The notes under the pieces were generated by a model. It saw only the letters and a list, made by a program, of their open reading frames with translations, made no database searches and was not told the DNA's origin. A stretch of 64,000 nucleotides of DNA from Diphasiastrum complanatum (Eukaryota > Streptophyta > Lycopodiopsida > Lycopodiales > Lycopodiaceae), in assembly GCA_029204225.1 (NCBI GenBank), contig CM055094.1, positions 11,515,153-11,579,152 of the forward strand, written 5' to 3'. The position numbers were made by a program, and so were the translations under genes. Of this stretch, positions 11,111 through 24,000 are shown piece after piece (within the stretch, counting starts at the first letter, position 1; every line of letters starts with the position of its first letter).

Positions 11111-12390
11111 TGTCGAAAATTGGTATATGTCGTGCTATACCAACAGGTTTAATATAGATTTTGTAGTAAAAAGTATCGTTCCCACAGAGGATAGCATTAG
11201 AAAGTCATGTTTTTGGTGTAATTATGGCAGGCGGTTTCAAATGTTATTCTGGTTGTCGGCAGACATTAAAAAGTAACCAGTATTACTTATATTTGGAATG
11301 AGTAATGTTAATGAATTCAGAACAACAATCTGGCCTCTATCGAATTTAAGGAAGCGCATTCTACAAATGAAATGTTATCAGAGTAGTACAGCAGACTACA
11401 CTCTGGCTGACTAAGATGTCAACAGAGAATCGAAAATTGTTCGATGTATTCGCGACTGCGCAGACAATTAATCAATCGTGTTCGCAAACTATTTGTTCCT
11501 AGACAATAGTCCTCAACAACTAAAGCCCAACTTAATGGTTAAAGAGCACGAATGGTTTTAGAGCATGTTAGAAACTTATGTCAGTGCCAATCAGGAAAAC
11601 AGATCAGAGACTCAATTCTTCAGACAAGGACTGTCATCTCATTTGTATACATACAACTTAATTCAATGATCGTGCTAGACTGCACAAAGATAGACATTAT
11701 TCAAGTGTCGAAAAGAAAGTATTCGTGACAGATGAATAAGATGATTTTAAGATAGTTCTTTAAAGCATGCTTTACAGAAACACAACAAACGACTGTAATG
11801 CACTAGAGCGTCTGTCTGATCAAAAAGTAATTCATGAAATGCGTTAGAGATTGTTAGCAAACTCAAGATCACTCACACTCAGCAGTGCGGAGAACAGAGA
11901 TAAGGGAGAATAACTCACAGAACTCTATTCACTTCTTCAATCTCTTACATAAGCATAAACTCTTCTCTCTCGATGATTGAGACTGAAGTGTGAGATCAAT
12001 ATATGTTCTACGGGGCGAACAAACACACATCTTAAACAATAGGTGCGTCGCTCCCGCGAAAGGGTCTAGTTAAGAATTAAACTGAAAATATGTTCAACTA
12101 TACCATAAGAGTTATACTTAACTATGAGTTAAAGTTACTCTAGGTTAACATGTCTTTTCATAACTAGTCATTTCGTATAGATGACCTAGTTAAGGGTTAT
12201 CCAAGGCAACGTCTTTTCCTATTAAAGGTCTAGCCCTTAATTCATAAGGCAAGTACCTAGGAGATATATTCTCAAAAAATGACTTAGGCCTCTTCATGAT
12301 TTATACTTAACCAGCTCATATCTTCATTTTCGAGTATATTATGCCATATTTATATTGATATTCAATTTTTGACATTTGCGTGGCATCACA
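11111..12390 (-). repeat. 5' LTR of element A, complete (1280 bp)
   Basis: It starts with TG and ends with CA on the plus strand (tgtcgaaa...ggcatcaca). The inner end abuts the PBS and the outer end abuts Copia sequence. The right 789 bp pairs with the 3' LTR at 1-789. The LTR promoter should lie here, but I do not assign a TATA box. Confidence 0.85.
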
Positions 12391-12690
12391 ATATCAACAC
12401 CGACAACGCTGGAAAATAAAACACCATATGAAATGTGGACAAGTAGAAAGCCTGATCTCTCATATGTACGAGTGTTTGGATGTGCAGCATACAAGCACAT
12501 TTCAAAAAAAAAAAAAAAAAAGCTCGATGACAAATCAGAGCAAATGATCATGGTCAGGTACTCGAATGTATCACAAGTGTACAAACTCTACGATCCAACC
12601 ACGAAAAAGGTTGTTTCATTAGAGGAGTTCTCAATATCAAAAAGACTCTTTAAGGAATGCCATGCAGGATATACAAAAATATCAAAATAA
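12391..12690 (+). pseudogene. Copia integrase C-terminal remnant
   Basis: It reads as the end of a Copia integrase and following linker: ENKTPYEMWTSRKPDLSYVR, then VFGCAAYKH, then KLDDKSEQM and YKLYDPTTKKV. A run of 18 A at about 12507-12524 lies inside it. The upstream part of the Copia element is missing because element A lies against its left end. The remnant ends in a TAA near 12690. Confidence 0.8.
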
Positions 12691-12967
12691 ATAAAACAGT
12701 ATTGTTTATTTCCTTGCCCACACCACTCCCAAGGCCTCCCCAACTCCCAATGATCTACCCACAGTGTTTATAGTCACAGTTAAGAATTGTTAACAGTTCG
12801 CAGTATAACTTGACTAAATTCAAAAATATTCCTTCCATTGGTTATGAAAAGGGCAATATTTTCACTGGATCTAGAATATGATCGCCATCCCCAAATTCGA
12901 ATCAAAAAAAAATTGCAAAATGTTTACATATACATTCCTTCTACGAGAATAAAAATATGAGCGCCAT
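12691..12967. other. Intergenic, nothing recognised
   Basis: AT-rich sequence without a readable domain or repeat. It ends where the truncated LTR of element C begins. Confidence 0.5.
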
Positions 12968-13646
12968 CGCCCTTCTAAAGTGTCCATTGAGCTCCCAACT
13001 CCCACAAGAAAGACATTCAAAGAGTCATAGGTTATGGAAGGAGTCTCTTGACATTCGATAAGCCTATGGAGGCTCTTGGAGATTTTTTAACTCCCCTAGG
13101 CTTTTCTCTCTCTCATTGGATGAGCATGGAACTCCATAGTGCATTGGAGGGGTCCATGGGCCATCTATATGAGGGTAGTACGGCACCCATTGGGAGGGAG
13201 AGATCTCTCTTGTTTGCTTGGCTTATGCTCTAGTGTTGCTACTAGTGTGTAGAGTGTTTTCTTGTGGTAGTATGCTTGAGGTTTGGATCTTGCTGATGGT
13301 ATGGGACATAAGTAGGGTTTGGATCTTGAGTATGCTATGGAGTGTTGTGGTATGCTTGTGATTTGTTTATGGTTAGCAAGGGGGTGCTAGATAGGTCTTG
13401 CTTGGAGCTTGGATCTAGCTATGGTTGGGTAGTGAATACTTGAGGCCAGCTTGTTATCTATCTTTGTGTTTAAAGAGTAGGGACATAGGTGGAGGAGAGA
13501 TCCTTGGAGGCTTGCAAATCCTTACTTGCAGGTGGAGGCATCCTAGCTTGGATTTGGGGAGCATCTTGAAGCTTGCAGGTTGCTTGGAGGACATTTGGAG
13601 GCTCTACCTTGGATTTGGAGGACTTCCTCACCTCTACATGTAAAAG
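12968..13646 (+). repeat. 5' LTR of element C (5'-truncated)
   Basis: Matches 19490-20000 closely and extends about 165 bp further to the PBS. The expected terminal TGTAACA is altered to TGTAAAAG next to the PBS. Confidence 0.85.
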
Positions 13647-13658
13647 TGGTATCAGAGC
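13647..13658 (+). promoter_or_regulatory. Primer-binding site of element C (initiator-Met tRNA)
   Basis: TGGTATCAGAGC, the standard plant retroelement PBS for the 3' end of initiator-Met tRNA, follows the LTR. Confidence 0.9.
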
Positions 13659-14652
13659 TAGACAAAAGATGGTAACCTTTCTAACCTTCTTCAAGTTCTA
13701 TTAAGATCACCAACTAAATTTTTTTGGGGAAGATTATAGGCTTTTCTAGTTGTAGGAAGCTTGTAGTTGAAGTACCCAATGAATCTAGTTCTCTTTGGAA
13801 GAGAGTAGTGATGCTTATAGAATTGTTTAGGGGCTGATTTTTGATCATGTTAGAGAAGTATTAAAGTGGGCTTTGGGTTTTTAAAAGTTCTGAAAAAAGA
13901 TTTGTGGGATACATACACAAACTTTTTTTGACAAAAAGATTGATTCTAGCTATGTGTTTTGATCAAAACTAGTGTTTTTTTTGCATAAATGAAGTGTTTA
14001 AAGTTCTAATTTTCATTTTGAAGTTCTATTTTTCAGACTTGTAAATCTGAAAATCAGATCTGAAAAGTGAAGTTTTCATTCAAACTTCATTAGTTACACC
14101 TTTCTATCTCCTAGTTTCATGAAGATGACAATGTAGGAAGGGAATGGTAGTGTAACTTTGTGCATAAAACAAGTTTTGAAATTCTTTTTTTTTTGTCATT
14201 TTGAAGTTCTGATTTTCAGACCTGTAAATCTGAAAATTAGATCTGAAAATTGAAGTTTTCATAAAGCTTAACTAGTTATCCATTTCTAGACACTAGTTTC
14301 TTGGTTTTGGAAATCTAGAATAGTGAGAAATGTGAAAACTTTGGTTGCTTTTGAAATGACAAATGGAATTGGAATGGGAATGGGAACTTTATGTAAACAT
14401 TAGCTTGGATTAGTTAATTAAAGTTTACATAAAGATTTGGTTTTCATTTTTGCTTTTGATTAAGGCAAATGTAGCTTGTTGTTGTTTTTCTTTTAAGCTT
14501 GGATTAAGCTTGCAAATAGTAGGCTTGGATTGAGCTTACAAACAATAAGATTGAATGAATAGAAGTAAATGTTTTTTATTTGCATTGGATGTAACAATTG
14601 AAGCATTTCTATCATTCTAATTTGAGCATTTGTTGTTGTATTTGCATAATAG
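13659..14652 (+). other. Untranslated leader of element C
   Basis: About 1 kb, T-rich, without a coding frame. Two related blocks around aagttctgattttcagac (near 14022 and 14203) form a diverged direct repeat. The leader ends in TTGCATAATAG just before gag, which looks like an intron 3' end. Confidence 0.5.
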
Positions 14653-17600
14653 GAAAACACACAAGCAACCTCAATCGATCAAACCAATGAAAACCCATCC
14701 AATGTGGCACAAGCTCTTGAACTTTTATACCAACAAATTCAAGCCACAAATAAGCAGCTTCTTGAAACTAATCAAAGACACCAAGACTTAGAGTCTAGGT
14801 TAGCCAATCAGAAGAAGCATGTAGTTCCACCTCCTGTAAAAGTGTTTAAGGGGGAGAAGAAGGATAGGAACTTACAAGTGGTAAGTTCATGGCTGAATGT
14901 TTGGAACAAATACTTTGCCATGAACCAATTCCCTGAACCCGAGAAGTTATCCACTGTCACCATGTTCCTTGAAGGAAGAGCCTTAGTTTGGTGGGATGAC
15001 TTAGTTGCAAAGGGCAATCAACCTTGTACATGGGATGATTTTTGCAAGCTTTTTAGGGATTATTTTCTACCACTCTTAGATGACTATGAACTCTTCCAAA
15101 AGTTGAGTCATCTAACCATGAATAAAGGTTTGGAACAGTTTATTCAAGATTTTCATGAGTACCTGAATCCACTTTATAGTGATATTCCACCTAAGGTACA
15201 AATGTTAATGTTTATTGATGAGTTACCAAAAGATTATCAAGTGGATGTTCGTAGGAACCATCCAAAAACCCTAGAAGATGCTATTAGGGCTGCAAAATAC
15301 TTTGATGACACACCTAAGCCACCTAGGGGTCAACAACCTAATGAGCAGAAAAAAGGTTTTCAATTTAAGAGGAAGGATAGGGAAATTGTTAATGAAACAC
15401 ATTCCAATTCCAACAATCCTAAGAAAACCAAGAAAAACTTTAAAAACCATCATGGTGGCAATGATAAAGCTAAAGCTCGTAAGAAGAACCTGTGCTTCAA
15501 GTGCAATGACGAGGGTCACCTTGCACGTGATTGCGTCAAAAAACAAGCTTCAACCTCAGGTAATCTATCTCGAAATAATGAGATGGATGTTTGTTTCCTT
15601 AGTTCTTTAGTTTTTGGTCCTAATGACCTTATTTGCATTAAAGGTAAAGTTAATGATCAAGTTGTTAATGTTCTTTTTGACACGAGATCCACTCATAACT
15701 TTATTAAAGTAAATTCGGTGCAGACGCTAAACCTTCCTACCAAAAAAAGTGAGAAAAAATACCGTGTGACAATGGCATTGGGAAGTAATTTTGATTTGAT
15801 GGATTTTATTGTTCCTGATGTAGAATTGCACATTCAGGATTATTCTGCAAAACTAGAATTCCATGCTGTTCAATTAGGTAATGTAGATATTGTTCTTGGG
15901 CAACAATGTCATTTTGATAAGAACAAATCATTGAGAATTGATTTTGTTGAGAAATCTTTATATTTTATGCATGAGAATTCTTTAATTAAGATCAAGTCTA
16001 GTTTAAGTGTTGACACTCAAAATGTTAACCCTTATTCTAAACGAAAACTTAATTCTATTATGAAGAATTCTGATTTTAAAGTTTATTTATGTTTTCATAA
16101 TGATATCATTTGTTGCAATGATGAAGAACTTAACATAAATGCCATGAATATACCTAGTGAGAACACTATAGAATTTGAAGCCTATAATGAACTTAGGCAG
16201 GAATTCAATGATGTTTTTTTAGACCTTCATGTAGGTTTACCACCAGAAAATACAGTTGATCATAAAATTGACCTAATACCTGGAGCAATTCCAATCGCAC
16301 AGCATCCTTATAGGATGAGTGCATCGGAAGAGGCTGAGGTAAATAGGCAATTACATGATTACCTGAAAAAGAGGTGGGTACAACCTAGTAAGCCTCTTTG
16401 GGCATCACCAGTGGTTCTGGTGGCCAAGAAGGATGGGACTATAAGGTTTTGCGTCGACTATAAGAAATTGAACAAGGTAACCGTTAAGAATAGATATCCA
16501 CTATCGCGGATGGATGATCTAATAGACTATCTTGGTGGTGCTGGGTACTTTACCAAGATAGATTTAAGATCAGGCTACCATCAGATACGCATTAAGGCAG
16601 AAGATATACCAAAAACCGGGTTTTGAACTCGCTTTGGTCACTACGAATTTTTGGTGTTGCCTTTTGGTTTGACCAATGCACCGGCAACTTTCCAACAAAT
16701 GATGAACGATTTGTTCAGGCCATATTTGGGAAGATTCATAGTGGTATTTTTAGATGATATCCTCATGTTCAGTAAGACTTTGGTGGAACATAAAGAACAT
16801 CTTAGGATTGTCTTGGACATTCTAAGAAGGAAAAAGCTCTTTGCCAAGGAGTCTAAGTGTGACTTTTTTGCTAAGAAATTGTCCTACTTGGGGCATAAGA
16901 TTTCCGAACGGGGGGTGGAGATTGAGGCTGATCGTATCCAGAGGGTTATTAATTGGCCTATTCTCACCACAGTTCGGGAAATCAAGTCTTTCTTGAGGTT
17001 TGTGGGATTTTTCCGTCGGCATATTCCCCAATTTGCTCGATTGGCATTTCCCCTTACCCAGGCCTTGAAAGGCTATAAGAAGCTAAGCCGGAGAGCTAAG
17101 AGTCCACTAATGGTGTGGACGGAGGATATAAATAATTGTTTTGAGTTGCTTAAGAAAAGTGTCACTTCGGCACCAATACTAATACTTGGCGATCCTAATA
17201 AGACTTTTGTGGTTAGGACTGATGCCAGCGATTATGCTATTGGAGCTGTTTTGATGCAGGATGGACATCCTGTGGCTTATGAAAGCAAGAAACTCAATCT
17301 TGCTCGGTCTAGGTATTGTACCTATGAGAAGGAACTGTTTGCAATTGTTCATTCCTTGAAAATTTGGCGACATTATTTGTATGGAGCCAGATTTGAAGTT
17401 TTGACGGATCATCAGACTCTTCGATATTTCTGTGATGCTACAAATTTAAAGGGGAGGCAAGCTAGATGGGTTGAGCTGATGCAAATCTTTGACTTTTCTA
17501 TACGTTATTGTAAAGGAAGTCAAAATACTCTAGCAGATGCTTTGAGTCGGTTACCGGTTATTAATCAGTTGTGCTTTACTATTATAGAACCGGAGTTGTT

Positions 17601-19072
17601 TCAGTCTCTTCAAAGACTATATGAGTCCGATCTTTTTTTTGGAAAGTATTGGCAACAAGTACTTTCGGGGGTCGATTCAGGTTTGCAAGATTCCTCGAAT
17701 CAGGGAAAGACTGAAATGGATTTACTAATTCGAAACAGGATTTTGTTTCGTAAAGGAAAGGTGTGTGTACCGAAGAATGACACTGTAAGGGCCCAAATCT
17801 TGCGTGAGTGTCATGATAGTCCATGCGCAGGACATCCGGGTATACAAAGAACACTTGACTTAGTTCGAAGGCAATTTTGGTGGCCTAAGATTAAAAGTCA
17901 GGTAGAGGCCTATGTACTTAAATGTACTAAGTGCCAGTTAAATAAAACAGAGAGGCTAAAAGCTAGTGGCCTATTACATCCTTTAGATATTCCTACCGGA
18001 AAGTGGGAAAGTATATCTATGGATTTTGTGGTCGGGCTTCCACGTACAGGGAAGGGCCACGATTCGGTTTGGGTCATTGTTGACAGACTTACGAAGTTTG
18101 TTCAATTTATCCCAATGAAAACTACTGTTAAAGCTTCAAAACTAGCTCAACTTTTTGTTGAAAAGCTTTTTCAACTGTACGGGCTGCCTTGCGATATTGT
18201 TAGTGATCGTGACCCAAAATTCACTGGGAATTTTTGGCAAGCAGTATTTTGGAAACAAAGTTTGAGTTCTACAGATCATCCGGAATCAGACGGTCAAATG
18301 GAAAGGACCAATCAGACGATGGAGGATATGCTTCGAGCATATGTGAGCCATCGGCAGTCTTATTGGGAACAATACCTTCCACTGGTGGAATTTGCATATA
18401 ATAGTGCAAAATATTCAACGACCGGATTCAGCCCTTTCATGCTTACGTATGGTTTTCAACCTCGATCACCAATTAGTGTTGGCATGAAAAACCTACGGGT
18501 GCAAGCCGCAGTTGATTTCCTTGCGGATATGCAAGAAATGTTACAGCTGGCTAAAGATAGCATAAGAAGTGCCTAGGACAGGGCAAGGCACTATGCTGAT
18601 CTATCTCGAAAGCACAAGGTATTCATGGTCAATGACTGGGTGTTTTTTAGAGTCCCTAGTCACTCTAGGGGCTTGAAAACTATTAAGTGTGCAAAGTTGG
18701 CGCCTAGGTATTGCGGTCCTTTTAAGGTTATCCAAGTGATAACAAGGTCGCATACAAACTAGACCTTCTAGCTAATGTTGAAATTTGTCTTGTTTTCTAC
18801 GTTAGTAAGTTGAAACCCTCGTTGGGGGTCCCCAAGTTGGGGAGACCCTGGTCCCTGTGGAAGATCTAGTGGAACTTCTTCGTGATGAGTCCGTGAGTGG
18901 ACCACCTGAACCCGAGGCGATTGTTAATAGCCGGCAGAGAACTCTACGGAGTAGAGTGCTTCGAGAATTTTTTGTCAGTTGGAGGGGCAAATCAGAAGAG
19001 GAGGATACTTGGAAAAATGAGGTTGATCTCCAGAAGAATTTTCCAAATTTTTTCCTACAAGGAAAAATTTAA
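14653..19072 (+). pseudogene. gag-pol: Element C gag-pol with chromodomain
   Basis: One frame runs from 14653 to 18576, interrupted only by TGA at 16624-16626, and it stops with TAG at 18574-18576. Domains in order: coiled N-terminus and gag (14653-15480), zinc knuckle [14 protein letters not shown] (about 15495), protease (about 15660; active site reads DTRSTHNF where DTG is expected), RT with [14 protein letters not shown] and FLDD (16380-16900), RNase H (TDASDYAIGAVL, about 17215), integrase zinc region (HPGIQRT, CTKCQLN), and core D in MDFVVGL, D in VSDRDPKF and E in GQMERTN. A short deletion lies between the second D and E. Two small frameshifts (near 18739 and 18841) lead to a chromodomain ending in SWRGKSEEEDTWKNEVDL (18900-19060). 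There is no in-frame ATG: codon 14704 is GTG and the upstream frame opens after a TAG. Confidence 0.93.
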
Positions 19073-19076
19073 GTTT

Positions 19077-19088
19077 AGGGGGAAGGAA
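19077..19088 (+). promoter_or_regulatory. Polypurine tract of element C
   Basis: AGGGGGAAGGAA directly precedes the TGTTACAT start of the 3' LTR. Confidence 0.85.
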
Positions 19089-20000
19089 TGTTACATACCT
19101 ATGTAACTAGCAGTACTTCAAAATCCTAATAGTCCATTTAGTGTTGGGGGCTAAATGGCAAGGTACCCTTAGGATTAAGGGTATGTGCCCTTGGATAAGG
19201 ACAGGCTAGTGACTATACCTTAGTTGGAGGTATGGAGTCACGTGACCCTTGGATAAGGGATACCCTTAGTATTAAGGATAGGTGCCTTAAATAAAGTTAC
19301 TAGTGTCCTTGGTTAAGGGCAGGAAGGTGTCTATGCCTTGGATGGAGGTATGGAACCTAGAGAGGTGTTAGAAAGTCATTGGATGACTATTTTTCTAAAC
19401 CTTGGGCCTCAACCTTGAACCATATAACTTTATTGGTCTAGGACCAAAGTATACTTGCACAACTTGGTCAATGGGACCTAGTAGGAGGGCGCCCTTCTAA
19501 AGTGTCCATTGAGTTCCTAACTCCCACAAGAAAGACATTCAAAGAGTCATAGGTTATGGAAGGAGTCTCTTGACATTCCATAAGCCTATGGAGGCTCTTG
19601 GAGATTCTTTAACTCCCCTAGGCTTCTCTCTCTCTCATTGGATGAGCATGGAACTCCATAGTGCATTGGAGAGGTCCATGGGCCATCTATATGAGGGTAG
19701 TAGGGCACCCATTGGGAGGGGAGATCTCTCTTGTTTGCTTGGCTTATGCTCTAGTGTTGCTACTAGTGTGTAGAGTGCTTTCTTATGGTAGTATGCTTGA
19801 GGTTTGGATCTTGCTTATGGTATGGGACATAAGTAGGATTTGGATCTTGAGTATGCTATGGAGTGTTGAGGTATGCTTGTGATTTGTTTATGGTTAGCAA
19901 GGGGGTGCTAGATAGGTCTTGCTTGGAGCTTGGATCTAGCTATGGTTGGGTGGTGAATACTTGAGGCCGACTTGTTATCTATCTTTGTGTTTAAAGAGTA
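19089..20000 (+). repeat. 3' LTR of element C (3'-truncated)
   Basis: Starts TGTTACATACC after the polypurine tract. It matches the 5' LTR from 19490 on, then breaks at 20000, where element D sequence begins. Its first about 370 bp also recur inverted at 48980-49346. Confidence 0.88.
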
Positions 20001-21006
20001 CTTTTCAAAGGCGAATCAAGCACGACTCTCTTCTTCTCGGATGGAGTTCAGATGCAATCACTGGACACTACCAATTGAATCACTCCTACAGTCCTCTAGA
20101 GTGTAGTCAGTCACTACTGATCTACGTTCATAAGATTAAAACAGCATTCAACATAGTTTCAACCAAAGTGTGGAATTGAAAATGAACAAGAAGAAACTCA
20201 GACACGCGATTAACAGTAGAAACATTTGCATTCAAGATCAGACACAACACAAATTGATATGTGCATGAAGGCTACAATATCATCTATTGATTTCTTTTCT
20301 CTGATTCCTTAAGCACTGCCTACATATCTACGCAATGCATTGGCGTGAGAGAAACACGGTTCTCTCACGAGTAATCGTCTCGCTTTACTAGCAAACAGTT
20401 GGATCTTTTGATCCTAGACAGAATGATCTTCGCACGCAGGCGGACAAGTATTCTGTAGTTTTTTTTTGTCTTGATTGTTTACTAGCATTAGACTATTACA
20501 TTATTACACTCAATATGTGTATTCTGTTGATTTATATGTCAAGTATCATCCAGTAAGTATGGTCGCTCTATGTGAATCTAAGATTAGAGTGATTAAACAT
20601 CTACAACTAATCAGGGAATTACAAGAGTGGCAGATTAGCCATGACCTAGAATGTATCTGCTGATGTCATACCATCAGATATCTGTACTTCTGGGTACTTG
20701 CATGATCTTAGTTGGTACTCTTTGGAGCGTGAGGGTAAAACAACTTTTGTTTTGTTTGTATGTCTTTCTCTCATACTGGACCGCAAAGGAATCTCGTTCG
20801 TGGATCTTTTGTGTTTGCGAACCATTCATCTTCGTCTCCTTTGACTTTGGTGTTCGTGAAGCGTTCATCTTTGTCTCCTTTGAATTTTGTGTTCTTGAAA
20901 CTCTTCGTGTTCCGTGTCTCCAGATTTTTGAGTTCGCGAACATCTTCGTCAAGTTGAGGGCTGAAAGCTAACAAGGCTTTGTAGTTGGAAACATTTCGTT
21001 TTTTCA
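20001..21006 (-). repeat. 3' LTR of element D (outer 41 bp missing)
   Basis: Pairs with 25369-26378 (starting cttttcaaaggcgaat versus cttttgcgaaggcgaat). The inner end TTTTCA at 21006 abuts a polypurine tract. Confidence 0.88.
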
Positions 21007-21017
21007 GCTCCCTCTTA
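21007..21017 (-). promoter_or_regulatory. Polypurine tract of element D
   Basis: Minus-strand AAGAGGGAGC precedes TGAAAAAACG, the start of the 3' LTR. Confidence 0.8.
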
Positions 21018-24000
21018 AAGCATGATAGCTTTACGATCCCAAGAGTGCTCCTTTGTCTCTCAAAGAGTCCTTTGTCCAGGGCTTTTATGAAGATGTCAAC
21101 AACCATGTCTCTCATTCCTATGAAGATGGTCTGCATCATCTTCTTTTCAATTAGATCCCTGATCAAGTGATACTTGATCGCAATGTGTTTCATTCTGGAA
21201 TGGAACATGAGATCTTTCGTCAGGTGTATTGCAGAGGTGTTGTCCATCTACAAGGCCAGGGGCTCATTCCTTGTTTCGCCCAATTCTTCTAGGAACTGCC
21301 TTAGCCAAATTATTTTGTTGGCCATCTTCGCTGCTGCTACGTACTCTGCTTCGTAGGATGACTGGGCTACAACAGTCTGCCTCTTGTTGACCCAGAGAAC
21401 TGCTGCTCTTGATGGAATGGTGCATCCTCCTGAGACGCTTTTACAGTCATCCTTGAGAGATGCCCAACAAGCATCGCTGTAGGAAAGTATCTTGAGATCT
21501 GCACCACGACAATAATACAAGCCATAATCCCTCGTTAATTGAAGATATTGCAAAATTTGTTTCGCAATCTTCCAATGTGTCAAGCCTGGATTCGTGCAGA
21601 ATTGGCTCATCCTGAATACTACGTAAGCAATATCAGAGCGTGTCTTGTGTCCAAGGTACATAAGTGATCCTATCAGCTTCCAATAAGGTGTGGGCTGCAT
21701 TTGTTCTCTCTCTTCCTCAGTCCTTGGACAATCATCATTCGTTAGTACCGTCCCTGCAAGCATTGGAGTGTTCGCTCCTTTGCAATTCAGTATCTCAAAT
21801 TCCTCTAGGAACTTCTGGGTGTATCTAGACTGGTGAAGGTATAACTTACCTCCCTCATAGTCCCTTTTAATTTGTAAGCCTAGGTAACCTAGGTAACACC
21901 TGGCTTCTTCCAGATCCACTATTTCGAAATGTTTCGAGATGTCTGCCTTTACTTCAGCTATTAGTTGCTCACTCCTGCAAAGTATCAGAGTGTCGTCCAC
22001 ATACACAACCACAATGATGATCTGCCCATCTGTAACTTTGACATATACATTGGAATCAGCCAACAAAGACTTGAATCCTAATGATTTCAGGGCTTGATCT
22101 TTCTTCTTATACCATTGTCGGGCTGATTGTTTTAGACTGTAGATGCTTCTATGCATTTTGCAAGGAAGTGAATTCGAGACATATCCTGGGGGTTGATCCA
22201 TGTAGACCTCTTCATCTAATTCGCCATACAAGAAGGCTGTCTTCTCATCCACAATGTGGATCCTGAGGTCATAAGCTGCTGCATATGCAAATAACAGACA
22301 TAGGGACAAATGTTTGATGACAGGAGAGAAGATTTCAGAATAGTCAATACCGTATCTTTGAGAGAAACCCTTCGCTACCAGTCTTGTATTGTATTTCATC
22401 ACATTCCCATCTGGTCCATATTTGAGCTTGAAGACCCATTTGCATTTGACAGTCTTGCGCTTATGTGGTAATGGCTCCAACGTCCACACCTGGTTCTTCC
22501 TCATGGACTCCATCTCCTCGTTCATGGCTTGGATCCATTTGTCCTTTTCTGGACTTTCAATCGTCTCCTCGAATGTCTGTGGTTTGCCACTGAATCCACA
22601 GAATTCTTCTGATGTAGAAGCGGAGCTGCGTGGCACATACCTTGCTGGTGCTCTTCGTGGTTTTGGCGACCTTCTAGGAGATCCTCCTAGAACAGCTATG
22701 CCTTTGTCTTTCTCTGCTTTGCTCGGTCCGGAACCATCTTGGTTTATAGGAACTACGGTGATAGGTTGTCTCTTGAATCTTTCTTTGTCAGATTCGTCGC
22801 TCGAATGGGAGATGAGTCAAAAATCTTTGTTTTCGTGTTCGTCTGCTGCTCCCTCTGTCACTGGCGGCAAGTCATAGTATTATCTCTCCAGAACTTTGTA
22901 GCTGACAAGATCGTCATTGGCCATTGTCCTACTCTCGTCGAATTTGACATCCCTCACTGTTTTCACAATGTTCGTGTCTAGCATGTAGATTCTATAGTAT
23001 GACGAATTATTGTCATAACCTACTAAAAATCCTTGCTCGGCTTTCTCATCAAGCTTCTTACGAAGCTTATCAAGAATATGTGCATAAGTTGCATAGCCAA
23101 AGATTCTGATGTGAGACAGGTTGGGCTTTCTACCCCACCATAGCTCATGTGGTGTCGTGTGAGGAACACCAGATTTACCCATCCTGTTCTGGATGTATGC
23201 GGTTGTAGCTACTGCTTCAGCCCACAGTGCCCTTGGAGCCTTCGAGTAGGCCATCATGCATCTGGCTGCTTCCATTAGGGTCCTATTCTTTCATTCATCA
23301 ACACCATGGTGTTGCGGTGTGTAGGCTTCAGTTCTTCTGTGAATGATGCCATGATCATTGCAGAAGTCAGTGAAGCGATTCGAGATATATTCGCCACCTC
23401 GATCACTTTGCTGCCTATGCATCTTTCTGTCCAATTCACATATTTTGTGAATTTATCGAGTGCTTCAGATTTATCGAGTAAAGTACACTCTGGCAAATTT
23501 TCTATAGTCATCAATGAAGGTTATATATTATTTTGAACCTCCTATTGAGATCACGTTGAATGGTCCACAGATGTCAGAATGCACTAGCTCCAAAATCGTT
23601 GTGTTCTGTAGGAGTGTTTGACGAATGGAGTGCACGACATCTTGTCTTTCAAACATCATCACAGGTGGTCAAATTGGTTGCATTCGAGATGTTGCCCCTG
23701 TTATCGCTGCATGATGAGTTTCTTGGTAAAGTGCCATTGAGTTCATGTGGCAGAGTCTTCTGTGCCACAGAGTGTCTGGCGAGTCGTCATGAGTCTGATG
23801 CACCCAATTTTCAAGTAGGCGCACCTTCAGATGATATAGGTTACCTTTCCTTCTGTCTTGAGCGATGAGAGTACTGGTATTGGCGTCAATCACATTGCAT
23901 GCTTCGATAGAAAACGTCACATGCATTCCTGCATCTACTATTCTTGCTACAGAGAGCAAGTCTTGTTGCAGAGTAGGCACAAACCATAACGTCTTCGAGT

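Larger units (their letters stand above)
1..12390 (-). mobile_element. Element A: Athila/Tat-like Ty3/Gypsy retrotransposon with an extra ORF
   Basis: The sequence at 1-789 recurs at about 95% identity by eye at 11602-12390, in the same orientation. This pair is the two LTRs, and the far LTR is cut by the window edge. Between them, on the minus strand, lie a PBS, gag with CCHC knuckles, a protease, RT, RNase H, integrase, and then an extra ORF of about 800 codons before the polypurine tract. Domain order PR-RT-RH-IN marks Ty3/Gypsy. The RT/IN motifs (FIDDLCVY, WGIDFVGPI), the Asp-type PBS and the extra ORF after pol suggest the Athila/Tat group. All ORFs are broken, so the copy is dead. It lies inside a Copia integrase remnant that resumes at 12391. 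Confidence 0.9.
12968..20000 (+). mobile_element. Element C: chromodomain Ty3/Gypsy retrotransposon (chromovirus)
   Basis: LTR parts at 12968-13646 and 19089-20000 overlap in their middle section (from cgcccttctaaag at 12968 and 19490). The 5' LTR lacks about its first 400 bp and the 3' LTR lacks about its last 165 bp, so both outer ends are lost. Inside are an initiator-Met PBS, a gag-pol with PR-RT-RH-IN order, a C-terminal chromodomain and a polypurine tract. The chromodomain and Gypsy order define a chromovirus. Confidence 0.9.

Noticed and set aside
13048-13233. Frame repeated at 13048 and 19570 (Met-Glu-Leu-His-Ser region) as a small conserved protein
   Set aside because: The two copies are the two LTRs of element C, so conservation is due to LTR duplication.
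20651-20971. Overlapping frames on both strands near 20.7-21.0 kb and 26.05-26.45 kb, rich in Phe/Val or Lys/Thr
   Set aside because: They fall in the two LTR copies of element D, in parallel positions, and reflect short CTTCGTCTCCTTTG-like repeats, not a gene.
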